In this document: positions 1-30,700 of the stretch, one piece after another
How the letters are laid out: each line of letters starts with the position of its first letter
How positions within the stretch are numbered: position 1 is the stretch's first letter
Assembly: GCA_964023205.1 (NCBI GenBank)
Contig: OZ026847.1
Location: 1,610,819 to 1,674,818, forward strand
Direction: 5' to 3'
Source of the DNA: Lutraria lutraria
Taxonomy: Eukaryota > Mollusca > Bivalvia > Venerida > Mactridae
DNA: 64,000 bases
Notes under the pieces: model-generated
Told to the model about the DNA's origin: nothing
Database searches by the model: none
Seen by the model: the letters and a program-made list of their open reading frames with translations, nothing else
Translations under genes and position numbers: made by a program

Positions 1-1084
1 ATGGCAACCAGAAGGATTTTTTTTAAATCTTGAAAAATCTTCTTCTCAAAAACCAGAGGACTTAGAGCTTAGCTATTTAGTGTGTAGCATTGTCTAGTGG
101 ACCTCTACCAAGTTTGTTAAATTATTGCCATAGGGTCAAAATAGGCCCCGCCCCGCGGGTCACTTGATTTATATAGGCTTATATAGGAAAATTTTAAAAA
201 TCTTCTTCTCCAAAACTACAAGGCATAGAGCTAGGATATTTTGTATGTAGCATTGTCTAGCGTACCTCTACCACGTTTGTTCAAATTATTGCCCTAGGGT
301 CAAAACAGGCCCCGCCCCGGGGTTTACTCTATTTTATATAAGAAAACTTGAAAAATCTTTTTCTTCGAAACCAAAAGGCCTATAGCTAAGATATTTTGTA
401 TGTAGCATTGTCTAGTGGACCTCTGCCAAGTTTGTGCAAATTATGGCCCTAGGGTCAAAATATGCCCCGCCCCGGGGGTCACTTGATTTATACAGGACAA
501 TTTGAAAAATCTTCTTCTCCGAAACCAAAAGGCCTAGAGCTAAGATATTTTGTATGTAGCATTGTCTAGTTGACCTCTACCAAGTTTGTTTAAACTACTG
601 CCCTAGGGTCAAAATTGCCCCCCCCCCCGGTTTTCTCTATTTTATATTGGAAAATTAACAAATCTTCTTGATCAAAACCACAAGGCTTAGAGCTAAGATA
701 TTTGGTATGTAGCATTGTCTAGTGGATATCTACTGAGTTTGTTCAAATTATGGCCCCGGGGTCAAAATTGGCCCAGCACAGGGGGTCACTTGATTTATAT
801 AGGCCTATACAGGAAAATTGAAAAAATATTCTTGTCCAAAACCACAAGGCCTAGAGCTTAGATATTTTGTATGTAGCATTGTCTTGTAGACTTCTACCAA
901 GTTTGTACAAATCATGGCCCCAGGGTCAATATTGGCCCTGCCCAGGGGGTCAGTTAATTTCAACAACTATTTGACAGTTGAGGTAGATAACTTTTTACCA
1001 TGACAAGTAACTTCCCTTGATTAAATTATCCCTTAGTGTTACGATACTCAGGTGAGCGATACAGGGCCATCATGGCCCCCTTGT
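1..1084 (+). repeat. Dispersed repeat with about six internal 170-base subrepeats, 3' part only
   Basis: Successive copies of a block of roughly 170 bases share 'tgtagcattgtctagtgg', 'accaagtttgt', 'gccctagggtcaaaat' and 'gccccgcccc'. The stretch finishes with 'caggtgagcgatacagggcc' and 'atcatggcccccttgtt', the same hairpin-like end seen near 31176, 42320, 62975 and 63561, so it belongs to that dispersed family. Its 5' end lies outside the window. It ends 27 bases beyond the stop codon of the minus-strand receptor gene, so it may supply that gene's 3' untranslated region. No coding content is visible. Confidence 0.75.
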
Positions 1085-1111
1085 TAAGGAGTGGGGATAC
1101 TTCAGAGCTTG

Positions 1112-18445
<17,334 letters not shown>

Positions 18446-19477
18446 CGACGTCCCGTGAAAAAATAACACAACGACAGTTTATTCATTGATTTAAGAACAC
18501 AATGAAACGATTTAATTGTAAGTTGGATACGTGATTTAAGACGCAAGCCATTTTAACCTTTTCAGTTAACAAATTATATGACATAAAAGTACTTAGTATT
18601 ATTCAGTTAAAAGTATTCTAACACGATTTTATCAGTCATAAAACAAAATATCCGGAAATGACATAAATAACGAACTTATAACGATTAAAAAATCCATTTT
18701 TTTTTTTTTTTTTTTTTTTCGTAATGATAATGACGAATTAGTTAATTTCCGTCTATGATATTTTTGATCCAACAAAAATACAATGTCTCGATTTGATCAT
18801 TTATAAAATCCAGACAGTTTATTTGTATTATGAACTGACATATAGTCACAGCTACCGTTTGCACAATGGTTGTGATAAGATGATTATTATTCGGTTATGT
18901 ACACATCCTATCTATCTATATCCGTATTATGATATTATACCACTTTGTATGAAGAGCTTGTACCAAGTGTGTATCCTAATCATCAAAATCAACGTACACC
19001 GTGTCACTTAACACTCTTAACTTACTTACAAATGTGTTCACTTGACACCAAATGTATTACTGTACAATAATGTTGACTGATGCGTAAGTGGTGTCTCCCT
19101 GTAAATTTTTATCTAAGATTTGACTTAATTCTACATAATTCTACATAGTATCGAAACAAACAACATACACACAATAACAACTTTGCATCATTCGTGTGCT
19201 CCATACTTAATTATATACATTTAACATCTATTAATATCAAACAGCCTGTGGTCATCTAGTGTTACAGTGGGTTTCAAAAGTATTCAGTAGTAATACCGGT
19301 CACATGTTCATGTTTAAGCTGGTTGACTCACCAAACAAGGTTTACCCCAGATTCTGAGGTTAATTGTCAAACACTTTCTACATCTTAGCTACAAATGTGT
19401 TTAAATTATTGTCTGTCTGACTATACTCGGCAATCAAAATGTTTCGAAACATTCATGTTTGTTTGTATATTATGGGG
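18446..19477. other. Intergenic region upstream of the receptor
   Basis: This holds the presumed receptor promoter, but I cannot point to a defined element. A run of about 22 T lies at 18699-18719. The frame at 18793-19011 has no recognisable motif. Confidence 0.5.
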
Positions 19478-19625
19478 CGAACAGTTCATCTAAGCATCGT
19501 TCCTGGAAAGAACCAGTACTAGACACCTATCCTTCGTAAACAACTGCCTACTTTCTCACATAAAGAGACATGGTCGGTAGCTAGGCTCTCGAGAACGCAC
19601 GACCCACGAAGGCGGATGTCGAAAC
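19478..19625 (-). mobile_element. SINE family 2, partial copy, reverse
   Basis: Shares 'gaacagttcatctaagcatc', 'ctgggaagaaccagtact'-like and 'tactttctcacataaa' sequence with the fuller copies at 20518-20760 (plus) and 52885-53112 (minus). The tRNA-like head has been lost or replaced. Confidence 0.65.
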
Positions 19626-20156
19626 ATTTAAGCATGTCTTGTCTTGTATAAAATATTGAGGCGATTTTTTATTAAACATTTTTCAAGTAAAAAATCGTTA
19701 AATGCAGTTAAAAGATTATCTGAAATTATAGTTGAGCGATATACTACCATTCTTGGAATAATCGGGATGTGAACATTAGGTGCTTCAACGGTCTAAGACA
19801 TTCAAACACTAGGATTCATTATATCGGAATTGTTCTGATCAAACAAGCATTGTTTTACCCGTTAGATAATGGCGGGATACTACATTATTAATTAGTACGA
19901 ATATTGAATTTTAAATTTAAAGTAACATTATCAAATAGATAATTACATAAATAAACATCATTTTATTTCTACTTGACAGTATGAACATATCTTTACGATA
20001 TACGAGTACAGTTGTTTACCTTTGTTGTTTGATAACAACATTTTGTTATCAGATAGTTTTCTATTTGTACCATGGCAAATGCCTCAAGATGATGTTGTTG
20101 ATTTTTATAAACTCAACGATAGTTCAGCTTTCCATAGCCGCCACTCGCTCGGTGCG

Positions 20157-20293
20157 CATGGATTTTGATGCGGACCAAAGTACCACGTTTTCTACATCCG
20201 CCATGTAATTATTAAACTAGTTCCCGTTCCATGTTGCAGTGCAAGTTTGTGTAAGTTAAGTTTCCATGAGTACTTTCAGTACTTTGATTTGTC
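20157..20293 (+). repeat. Dispersed repeat, partner of 17047-17163
   Basis: Contains 'gcggaccaaagtaccac', 'ttttctacatccgccatg', 'agttcccgttccatg' and 'cagtactttgattt'. Part of it ('gttcccgttccatg.tgcagtgca') also matches the hairpin elements at 24118 and 59143. Confidence 0.65.
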
Positions 20294-20517
20294 ACTAATT
20301 AGTGGTGTTGCTTCGACAGTAACTGCTGTTATAGTTTTAGCTTTTTCTAAAGTTATAAAAGACGATGCTGCTTTTCCTATTGCCATAGATGATACAGGTG
20401 TTGTGGTTGGTGCTGAAGTTGTTACGATAGCTATCAATAGTGTGGCCAAACACTGCTGCTAGTTGTTACTGTATGTCATTTGTGGTAATTGATGATAATG
20501 TTGTGAATGATCTTGAA

Positions 20518-20760
20518 AACATTGTTTTCGACCACGGTCGAGTGGTTAAAGTCGCTGACTTCAAATCACTGTTACCTCTTACTGATGGACGGCCGTAGGT
20601 TCAAGCCCAGCTACCGACCATATGTCTCTTTATGTGAGAAAGTTGGTTGTTGCTTACGGAGGATGGGGGTCTTGTACTGGTTCTTCCCAGGAACGATGGT
20701 TAGGTGAACTGTCCGTCGCATAAGACTCTGACTGAAAAGGGGCGTAAAACTCAAATAAAT
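20518..20760 (+). mobile_element. tRNA-derived SINE, family 2
   Basis: The head resembles a serine/leucine-type tRNA: 'cggtcgagtggttaaagtcg' carries the A box and 'aggttcaagccc' the B box. The body has 'atgtgagaaagttggttgtt', 'ttcttcccaggaacgatggt' and 'gtgaactgtccgtcgcat', ending in an A-rich 'aactcaaataaataaacaaa' tail. Two reverse copies are at 19478-19625 and 52885-53112. It is too degenerate and lacks the cloverleaf closure for a working tRNA gene. Confidence 0.8.
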
Positions 20761-21843
20761 AAACAAACATCTTCTACTGTTGTTTTCAGTTATTTATAAT
20801 GTTGTGAATGGGTCTCGTGTTGTTGCTGATGTTGTGACATTTGTCGCAATTGTTATTGTTATTATTACAACTGTTGCCAATATTTTGTAGCGTACTGGTA
20901 TATTGTGATAGATGGTAAGCTCATTAGTGAATATTAATTTTGTACATTTCGAATAACACACAAAATGTAAACACTCGGTAAACAGGAATAATGAATTGCC
21001 GTGCAGGCAGGTCTTTACAGGTCAGGTCATGACAACAAATTGTTTAATGCTTTAGGGTATATGCCATCATATTTGCGTACGATGTTAACTTCTGTGACAA
21101 CAGCTGTTATAGTGAACGTAATAGTAAGGACACAAGTTGAGTTATCCTGTGTTGTGTATATACATGCATTTGTGCATATGTTTAAACATAAAAGTTGTGA
21201 TTACGTACGTGTAACATACATGTAATCATATAAAAAAGGATCATGAAATAATACAAAATTAATCTAATCCAACCACAGCTTCAGTATTCATCGGGTAGCG
21301 TATCATACGGCCGCAGACGTTGTCCAGAGGTCAGATCGCTGGATTTGTAACCCGGAGATCGGGGTAAAATAGGAGGTATACTCTTTAAACATACCAGTAA
21401 TTATTGATTCAGGTATTCTATCGCCACATCTGTTTCTTTTCTGTAATAAAAACGAAATCCGTCCCTTCAGCAGATAAATTTTAAGTTCATGCAGCCAGCC
21501 TACGTTCTTGCTGACGAATCTAGGGTACATAACTGCAGTTCACAAACTGATTGATAATTCGGGAGTTCGTGTCTCACTGATATAACTGGATTTCATATCT
21601 CTCTCTTTGTAAGGAGACACTCCTGTAAGAACATGATAATCACGGACATGTCTTTGTGGTGTGTCTTGTAGTGTTGATAAATGTGTCCGTGTTTCCCTCA
21701 TGATTTATTTCAATATACAAATGGAATCCTTTTTCTTCAACATCAAATTGAATAATATCCTATTATTGTATTTCGTTAATGAATGTACTTGGATCCTTTT
21801 TAATAACATCATTGTTTTCAATATATTGCATGTATACTTTCCA
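20761..21843. other. Intergenic, no gene seen
   Basis: Short gtt/gct-rich stretches (20300-20460, 20800-20890, 21085-21130) look like degenerate repeats of one another. No open frame here has a recognisable domain. Confidence 0.4.
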
Positions 21844-21919
21844 GGTATGGCTTGGTGTGATCAGGTATGGCTTGGTGTGACCAGGTATGGCTTGGTGTGA
21901 CCAGGTATGGCTTGGTATG
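21844..21919. repeat. 20-base tandem repeat, about four copies
   Basis: The unit 'aggtatggcttggtgtgacc' repeats with one t/c and one a/g variant. Confidence 0.95.
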
Positions 21920-24117
21920 ATTTGTGGACCACAAATGTGTAGGGATGTTATTTTCCACCCCAAATTTGAAGATTTATTTCAAGCTTATAAGTAGAGTGGA
22001 CGTGGTACATAAGGTAAATTGTAAAGTTTGTTTTGTAAAGAAATTCTAAAGCTTACTTCTAAGTAGAGTCACAATCGAAAACTTATACTGATATAATATA
22101 GAATACATGTACATTGGTAGATGCATTGTTTTGGATCAAAGAAATTTGTTCATAGTGAAAACAGAGACCATTAAAAGGAAAAAATCATTTAAGTTTCTTA
22201 GTTGTATTAATTCTATTTACATTGTTTCTGTGACATTGCCGTATAAACTTTCTTTAAAACTCCTTTTTGTACATTTTTGCGATTTGAACATCAGGAATAT
22301 TGGAAACAGCAAAGAAATTTTGAGTGAACAATATACAGTGTACACAACTCATTCATCACGTGACCCTGGACCGCTGGATACAGCTGGAACATGGAAAATA
22401 GTAAATCATAGACCTTTTAGTTTGATCATGTTCTGGTCTGGTGAATAAAACTCTACTGTACATGATTGAAGATTTGGTTGGAGAATGGAGAACTTTACAA
22501 AATGAGGAACGCAACATGGAAAGTTGAAATAAATGTACATGTTTGTCGTTTGACATTACTTATGGGAACTTATTTATTTAAGTCCAGTATGGTGTTTCAT
22601 GGCTGAACAATAATTATTGTGTTCGATCATGAATTGTGCTTGTGTTAGAACAAGAACAGTCCAATACAATAGTATGTGTTGCTGAACATTTGGGAAAACA
22701 CAACGTATCTTCATGTATTTATGTTCTGGTTAAAATTCTTGTTGACATTTTAATGTGTATTTAATTAGTTTGTTTCATTAATGAAAAAATACATGTACAT
22801 GTGTAGTTTTTTTTCAAGATACAATGTAATATATGTTTATCAAAGACAAATACTTTTTTTTCTTCTGATAATGATCATCTAAATTTATTAAAATCAAATA
22901 ACATTCAATAAGAATTACCTCAAGTAACCTATTTGAATAGTTGTGTCAGCTATCACATGCATTCAATTGAATCCATCTACACGTCTACACTTATTAGAAT
23001 AATATGTCTTGAGGTTTTAATTAAATACGTGAATAAGAGTTTTAAATTGAAATTCAGGTAAGTATATTTATATATTTTTAAAAGAAATCAATGAACATAC
23101 AATTATAAAAAAGTCAATACAATATGTATCTGTTTCTAGGCATTCGTTTCTTATTTATACATATACGAGTACGTGCATTTGTTGTAACAGAATAAAATCA
23201 TTTTTAAAAAAGAATGATTTTTGATGTGATTGTTATTTAGATCTACAACTTATTTTATTAACATTTTTCCCAACCAAGCATCAATATCATCTACGGTTTG
23301 ACTAAAGACCTGTACCATACATACATTGTATATAGTATATGTTTATTTTTGTTTGACCTATAGAACCATGTCTTGTAGTATCAAACTCCAAGCATGTAAC
23401 ATACGGATCCTCTGGTGATTCTTTCTGAATACTGTTTACACACTACAGCCTAGTCAACAAAGTTATATGTCCCTGGTCGAAACTTATCAAAAAGTTGTGC
23501 AAGTATAAATGTAATTCAAAAGAAGATCACTTTCAATCTCCATTTTAAAATGTTCACCCATTATATCACTCTATGATGCTAGGGACACTGATTACGTCAA
23601 TAAGGTTTGTGTGGGATGAGGTTGACTAACACATTGTTAACATTTCCTCTTGTCTATCACAATGGTAGCACAATGGCGCATCTGTTGTTCCTAAGATGAA
23701 ATGTGTTTTTATAATGTGAACTCGTAAAAGTATTCCATACTCATATTCCATCAGAAACACCCTAGCTGTGTCATGATACACATAACTTTGCTAATTATAC
23801 TAAGTAATGTATATATTTTGCTGTGTCCAATATCGGTATCTATAGCTTCTAAAGGCGACCTGCCAAAAAGACCCAATTATGTAGTAGAAAACATTTTTAC
23901 AATTTAATGTTATTTGTACAAGCATGCATATACATACGTCTCTGGTACAAGTAATTATGATATTATAAAGTAGTGAAAATGACAATATTTGTTTATTTTC
24001 CTTGGCATTTAAAAGATAAGTAACAACATCAAATTTCAATATTATGTAGGATGTAATTGCTTAATTTACCCTGTATCTCGTAGTATCAGGAGCAAGTAAT
24101 CCAGACTACTTCAATTT
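21920..24117. other. Intergenic, no gene seen
   Basis: Very AT-rich. Frames at 22107-22448 and 23800-24039 carry no motif I recognise and show no splice or codon evidence. Confidence 0.4.
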
Positions 24118-24231
24118 TAAACTGGTTCCCGTTCCATGATGCAGTGCACCAAAGGGGCTTTGTACACACAAGTCAATGGGAACCAGATTACTTCAATTTG
24201 TGCACTGCAATATGAAGCGGGAACCAGTTTA
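24118..24231. mobile_element. Hairpin element, 'aaactggttcccgtt' family
   Basis: Left arm 'aaactggttcccgttccatg', right arm 'atgaagcgggaaccagttt', with inner 'tgcagtgcac' against 'gtgcactgca'. It contains 'ttgtacacacaagtcaatgg', found also in the near-perfect hairpin at 59143-59225. It lies about 310 bases upstream of the P450 start codon. Confidence 0.8.
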
Positions 24232-24460
24232 AGATTAAACTGAACTGTACGACACGGTCTTTATCATATACATGTCAACAGTCAGTACGAAGTGGAAGTT
24301 TTGACTTTAAAAAACTTGTTGTCTTTGAACATTTTGGTTTCATTTAAGTCTCTGTTTAGTATGCAAAAATAACTTTTACGAAATGTGCATTGTGTGACGT
24401 CAACAAGTTTATGTTCTTCTGTCGCGGTCGCAGTGACGAAAAGTTCTAAAACTTCATAGT

Positions 24461-24480
24461 TAATATATAGTTCTATATAG
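24461..24480 (+). promoter_or_regulatory. Possible TATA-like element upstream of the P450
   Basis: Two TATATAG runs ('taatatatag' and 'ttctatatag') lie 60-80 bases before the ATG at 24540. In a region this AT-rich the match has little weight; the transcription start is unknown. Confidence 0.2.
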
Positions 24481-24539
24481 TGACCTTAGACGGTGTCAGT
24501 TATTGTTTAGTCGCGTGGATTTTATCCCAACTAGACGTA

Positions 24540-24713
24540 ATGGATGTGTTTTCTGAGAGTAATGTGTCGGTGACAAGCTTATTAATAGTTTCTGTTCTTG
24601 CATATTTAATATATTTACTTGTACAGTTTTGTTTTTACATCCACAAATTAAACGTCAACTTTGGAAATGTTCCTGGTCCCAAGAAACATTGGTTTTATGG
24701 AAATCTTCACTTG
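24540..24713 (+). CDS. CYP4-like exon 1: membrane anchor and hinge
   Basis: ATG at 24540 opens 58 codons ending in phase 0 at donor gtaagtta. The anchor is hydrophobic ([18 protein letters not shown]) followed by [17 protein letters not shown], the proline-rich hinge of microsomal P450s. The frame extends upstream without another ATG, so this is the best start. Confidence 0.9.
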
Positions 24714-27700
24714 GTAAGTTATGAACCTATGTACTATGACTCTACTATACCCAAAAGACTTAAAGAAGGAAAAAAATCATTTTGTGTATGGAGCAACCCA
24801 CTAATTATTCAAAGACTGTAATTAAGTTGTAATTTTATGCCCCAGCCATTCGAAATGGCGGACAGGCATAAAATGTTATGTCTGTCTGTTCAAATTTTGA
24901 TTTACAAGCAATTACTCAAGAATTATTTATGGATTGGCCTGGTCCTCATTTGATGTTTTTTAGGGCCGAAATTCGGCCCCATTCCCCTCCTAATATACTT
25001 TTTCCACTTTTTTTGGATAAAAATTCCCCAGAAAAGAAATTTCTTTTTGGTTTAAATGGTTGAAATTAAGTTATTAACCTTTGGTTAATTGTATTTTAAG
25101 TAATGTAATATATTTGAATACAGCTATTTTAAGCTTAAAATCTTCACTGAAGGGTTAAAATCGCCGCTACGGGTGATAAATTGCCAATTATAAACGCGGG
25201 GAAACGCGATTTTCAGACAAATCACTCGAACCGTACTGTATATAAGGCAGTTGAAAAAATCCCCTGAAATTCCCCTTTTTCCTCAAAATGATGCGAAATT
25301 CCCCTACCTGAGGGCCCTGGGCCCCTTCCCCTAAAGTACAGCTAGGGCCCTGATTGGTTTCATATTTTACATGAAGGTGTATAATGATAAAATACTGGTC
25401 AAGTTCGACTTCTGTTAAAATCCAAACATTGTCACACCTGAGTTAATTATGTTTCATTTTGGATTCATTCAGAATGGCTGATGTTTACTCATGTTTCTGT
25501 TTTACAAATATTTGGCCAATGTCTGTATAAGGCAGGGTTTTTTAGGACAGGGGGCGGTGACAGGAAACAATTGTTCACAATTTTTCCTTAAGAAATTGTT
25601 TGTTTGCGGTAACCCGACCCAGAAAATTTTAATTTGGTAGGTAGAATTTTTTTTATAATTTTGTATATTTAACCCAAAATATATGTCAGACTCAGAATGC
25701 TAGTTTAATGGAAAAAAAATCCCGAGAGGCCAAAAATATGTTGGGTAGGGGCCTTTTTGATGAGTAGGTAGCAGTACGGTAAACAAACAATTTCTTAAGG
25801 AATGACCTTATTTATTAAAGAATTCTTATTTCTGTGATTGAAGACATTGATATAATTCAACCATTTGAATATATATACAGTAGTAAGTTAGATACATGTA
25901 TGTGTTACTACAGTTACCAGAAGATCCAGACGACAGGATAAGGTATGGACTGAAGATAAATCGTACCTTTTCTAAGTACTACTGTTTTTGGTTAAGTGGA
26001 TTTAATCCTACATTAATTGTGAATCATCCTGACACTGTCAAAGACGTAATGAAAACATCAGGTAACTTGCTGTATGATAAATCCCTTCTGTTTTAGTCCA
26101 TGCTACTTTGTATGTTTGACATATGTGTACCTGTATGTGTAGCAGCAGGGTTTTTTCAAGGAAAGGGGAAGATGCCGGGCAGGTGCTGGTAAAGGGGGGG
26201 GGGATTGCGCCAGAGGCAAATTTGGTGAATATTTACAATGCATCTAGGGGAAATCAATTGGGGGGCAATATGGCTTATTTTCTCATGGGAAGATGCTGAC
26301 AGTGACTGTCAATGTCACATTTGTTGTTAAAAACCCAAGTGATGTAGTAGTATTGTGAAAATTAGCCTTCAATGAACATTTACCTGTAGCTAATAAAACG
26401 CTGTAATAATCAAAATTTGCCCATGCCTGGGAACCTTTGTTTGACCCAAGATTTCACAGAACTTCTCACGATAAGAATATTCTCAAGTAAAATGTTATTT
26501 TTTTGTACAACATGATAATCTTACATGTCCAGCATTGACAGTTATACATGTATACCTTTATCCTGGCAGCTTTATTATAATTTAGTACTGTTACTATCGT
26601 TTGATGTTTACATTAAAATGATTCTCGAATCTATTCCAAAACATTTATATACATTTTTGTGTACCTTGATAATTTTGAGATATTTTCATGTAATCAACAG
26701 ATGTTGATAGTAGATACCTGAGTGCATATTAGTTATTGTTACAATTTAAATCTATGAAAGATTGGTATTTGCTTGCACAAATAATTATTTAATAAAATTG
26801 GATTTCTGAATTTCACGAAGGGGTAAATCTGCTAAGAAGATAATCTATGACCTGGTTGAGTTTTTGGCTTTAAAAACAATTAGTTGTTCATTTATAATGC
26901 AAAAAAACAACAACAAATAATGCAGAATATTCTTAATGATTACAGGGTTTTTTCTTGGTATTTTGGGAATATGACCCATACCCTTGGGATTGGGAATTTT
27001 TGCAGTGTTTTAATCGAAATTGGGAAAAATGTATAACTACAATCTTTGCAATGTTCAACTTATTCTCCAATAGAACAGTAGCAGAATAAGGTATTTACTA
27101 ACAATAGTGATGTTAATGAACTTATAAAATTATTTAAAAATATATTTTTTTTATTGGGAATTTTTATCTATGAATTGGGAAAAAAGATACTATTTTCCAT
27201 TGGGAATATGACCGAATTTCCGCTATAAAATCGCCCCAAAAAAATCCCTGGATTATGTGAGAAATTTTATGAAGCTAGCACAATCATGTTTCTTAGTTAA
27301 ATGAAAACTTAGGTTATCTGAGTCCATCAAAGGCTTGTTTTTATGTAACTTTGTTAGCTTGCTTGGTGGATTTCTGTTGTAAATTTATGTTTTATATAGA
27401 TATAGCTTTACGGTTTTGGTAAATTGTAAGCTAGTTCTGAGGTGTAGCTAGATCCTCCTGGTGTACCAGCCATTTATACAAGAGTTCTGTCCCCTTGTGT
27501 ACCAGCTATATATACAAGAGTTCTATCCCCTGGTATACCAGCTATATATACAAGAGTTCTGTCCCCTGGTGTACCAGCTATATATACAAGAGTTATGTCC
27601 CCTGGTGTACCAGTCATATATACAAGAGTTCTGTCCCCTGGTGTACCAGTCATATATACAAGAGTTCTGTCCCCTGGTGTACCAGCCATATATACAAGAG

Positions 27701-30700
27701 TTCTGTCCCCTGGTGTACCAGCCATTTATACAAAAGTTCTGTCCCCTGATGTACCAGCCATATGTACAAGAGTTCTGTCCCTTGGTGCACCAGCCATACA
27801 CATTATGTTGACAATCACTAGAGTATTGGTAGAGTACGACATATAGATTGGTAAACAAATTTGTGAAATCAATTACAATTACTTTCTTTGTATAATTTTC
27901 CTGTGCATTGTAAGTTGATTGATTGTTTGGTCAATAACAGAGTTAGCTTGATTATTATGTCCCCTTCAAAGAAGTGGCCGTATATTACTAGAGAATGTTT
28001 TCATTTATAGCTTACAGTCATCAGATTAGGTAACAAAGGAAAATATTTGTCCCCAAGGTCACAGTTCTTCTCAGTGTAAAATCCTTGTCAGATCAATAAT
28101 AGGAAATTACTATCCAGTTGGCGCTTAGGGGGGCATCCATGTTTGACAAACACCTCAAACTGCTTTTATGTTCTTATCCAGGATTGAGGATACTTTTGTT
28201 ACTATGTAATTTGTACCTAAATTTATGTGTTCCATTAGATTTGCTGTAAATCCCTAATAACCCTTTATTATGGCAGTATGACGGGTATTTACATTATAAA
28301 CTGGTCTGTGTAAATAAAGCTCTACAAATTTGACAACATGACATCATCATGGTCACATGTATACCTTGTGAACAAATTTCTATATAATTGTCTCCATGAC
28401 AGAATTTTCTTAAACTTCTAGTGGCTTCCTGTATCCAGTGTACAATGTTGGCTATCTCTCCAGTATCCAGTGTACAATGTTGGCTATCTCTCCAGTATCC
28501 AGTGTACAATGTTGGCTATCTCTCCAGTATCCAGTGTACAATGTTGGCTATCTCTCCAGTATCCAGTGTACAATGTTGGCTATCTCTCCAGTATCCAGTG
28601 TACAATGTTGGCTATCTCTCCAGTATCCAGTGTACAATGTTGGCTATCTCTCCAGTATCCAGTGTACAATGTTGGCTATCTCTCCAGTATACAGTGTACA
28701 ATGTTGGCTATCTCTCCAGTATCCAGTGTACAATGTTGGCTATCTCTCCAGTATCCAGTGTACAATGTTGGCTATCTCTCCAGTATCCAGTGTACAATGT
28801 TGGCTATCTCTCCAGTATCCAGTGTACAATGTTGGCTATCTCTCCAGTATCCAGTGTACAATGTTGGCTATCTCTCCAGTATACAGTGTACAATGTTGGC
28901 TAACTCTCCAGTATCCAGTGTACAATGTTGGCTATCTCTCCAGTATCCAGTGTACAATGTTGGCTATCTCTCCAGTATACAGTGTACAATGTTGGCTATC
29001 TCTCCAGTATCCAGTGTACAATGTTGGCTATCTCTCCAGTATCCAGTGTACAATGTTGGCTATCTCTCCAGTATCCAGTGTACAATGTTGGCTATCTCTC
29101 CAGTATCCAGTGTACAATGTTGGCAATATGAGTCAGGCAGCAAAAGGGTTTATGCTATGGTCAATGAGATCAGATGTATATGTAGCATAGAAGTAATAGA
29201 TTTCACAAATTACATTAGACTATTTCAAGTTGTTCAAGAACCATACTTTACATGTATCCCATGTTTTAGCTCCCCGTTGATGCAGAAGAGAGACTCCAGG
29301 TAGCACTGAAGAATAGTACAGTTTCCGCGTTATTATTGTTTCTGGGCGGGGTCATTGAAGCCCATGATAACAGTTACCCACCCAAACACTGTGCGGGCTG
29401 TAATGAGAACAGCAGGTAACAGAAACCAATCAAAGATCAGCTTATTAACTGATAGAAAAAATGTATGTTAGTCTTGTTAGATGCATGTTTCTGTGTGTAA
29501 AGTAACATACATGTATCTAGTGGAATCAAAGCACTGGATGGAATGATACTTTCTGAATTGAACATTCTCTAGTTACCTGGTACTTGTATTCTAACGTAAT
29601 GAGCATGCTATCAGTCCAGTGCACACAGGGGTTTTATTTATGTTTGTTGGAAGACACCCTAGACCTTAATATGGGGATAAAATACTGGTTGGATGTTTCT
29701 TTTGGGAAAAATTTACGCCTGAAACCAATTTGGGGAATGAGATTTCAAAGATTAATTCAAAGAAATGTTCAGAGGGTAAGGTGTCCTTTTTAGACTACAA
29801 CTTATAACTATATAATCAAGACAACCCCTCAGGTGCATGTGCTTGGTAATACACTCTTATAAGCTCACATTCAAGGACTGATTGCCCTTTATAAATATTT
29901 GGCATTTTGATCCTTTAGATACATATTTTTTCGGGGGGGGGGGGGGCTGATTTGGGACTGAAATTTAGTCACAATCCCCTGTCAGCAAAGTATGTTTTAT
30001 CCCTTAATTCTCAAATTTTACCTAAATTAGTAAATAAGATCATTAAAATGACCTGTAGGACAGTTTTTAAGCTTACATGTCACACAGTGACAAAGTGAAC
30101 TATTAGGATCACTGTCCGGTGTCGTGCGTCGTCAAACTTTTTGTTGTGACCACACTAGGGGCCACATTTTTGGCTCAATTTTAGCAAAACTGGGTCAGAA
30201 CATCAACAAAATCTCGGACGAGTTCGATATTGGGCCATTTGGGGTCAAAAACTAGGTCACCAGGGCCAAATAAGGGAAAACCTTGTGAACACTTTACAAA
30301 TCACTGTTTTGAATTTATCTTCATGAAACTTTGTCAGAATGTTTATTTTAATAATATGTAGGTAAAGATTGATAATGGGTCATTTCTGTAGTAAAATTAG
30401 GTCACACATTGCTGGAAAACCTTGTGAACACTAGAAGTCACTGTTTTGATTGGATGATCATGAAACCTTGTCAGAATGGTTGTCTTCATAATATCTTGGA
30501 CTAGTTCGAACATGGGTCATCTTGGGTCAAAAACTAGGTCGCTAGGTCAAATCTTATGAAAAACCATGTTAACACTGTAGATTTCACAGTTATTATTGGA
30601 TCGTCACCAAACTTTGTCAAATCGTTTGTTTTAATGATATAACGGTCAAGTATAAATATGGGTCATCTGGGGTCAATAACTAGGTCACCAGGTCAAATCT

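Noticed and set aside
18446..18469. An upstream start for the receptor at 18469
   Set aside because: That codon is GTG, not ATG; an in-frame stop lies just upstream, and the ATG at 18445 gives a proper signal peptide.
19981..20462. Plus-strand frames that might be a small membrane protein
   Set aside because: They overlap a dispersed repeat with an inverted twin at 17047-17163 and have no domain or splice support.
20522..20615. Functional tRNA gene
   Set aside because: A and B boxes are recognisable, but the acceptor stem does not close, the middle is enlarged, and a SINE body follows; two further copies exist in the window.
28421..29303. Overlapping frames of up to 277 residues
   Set aside because: Produced by the 32-base minisatellite; all three forward frames are open with the same peptide phase-shifted.
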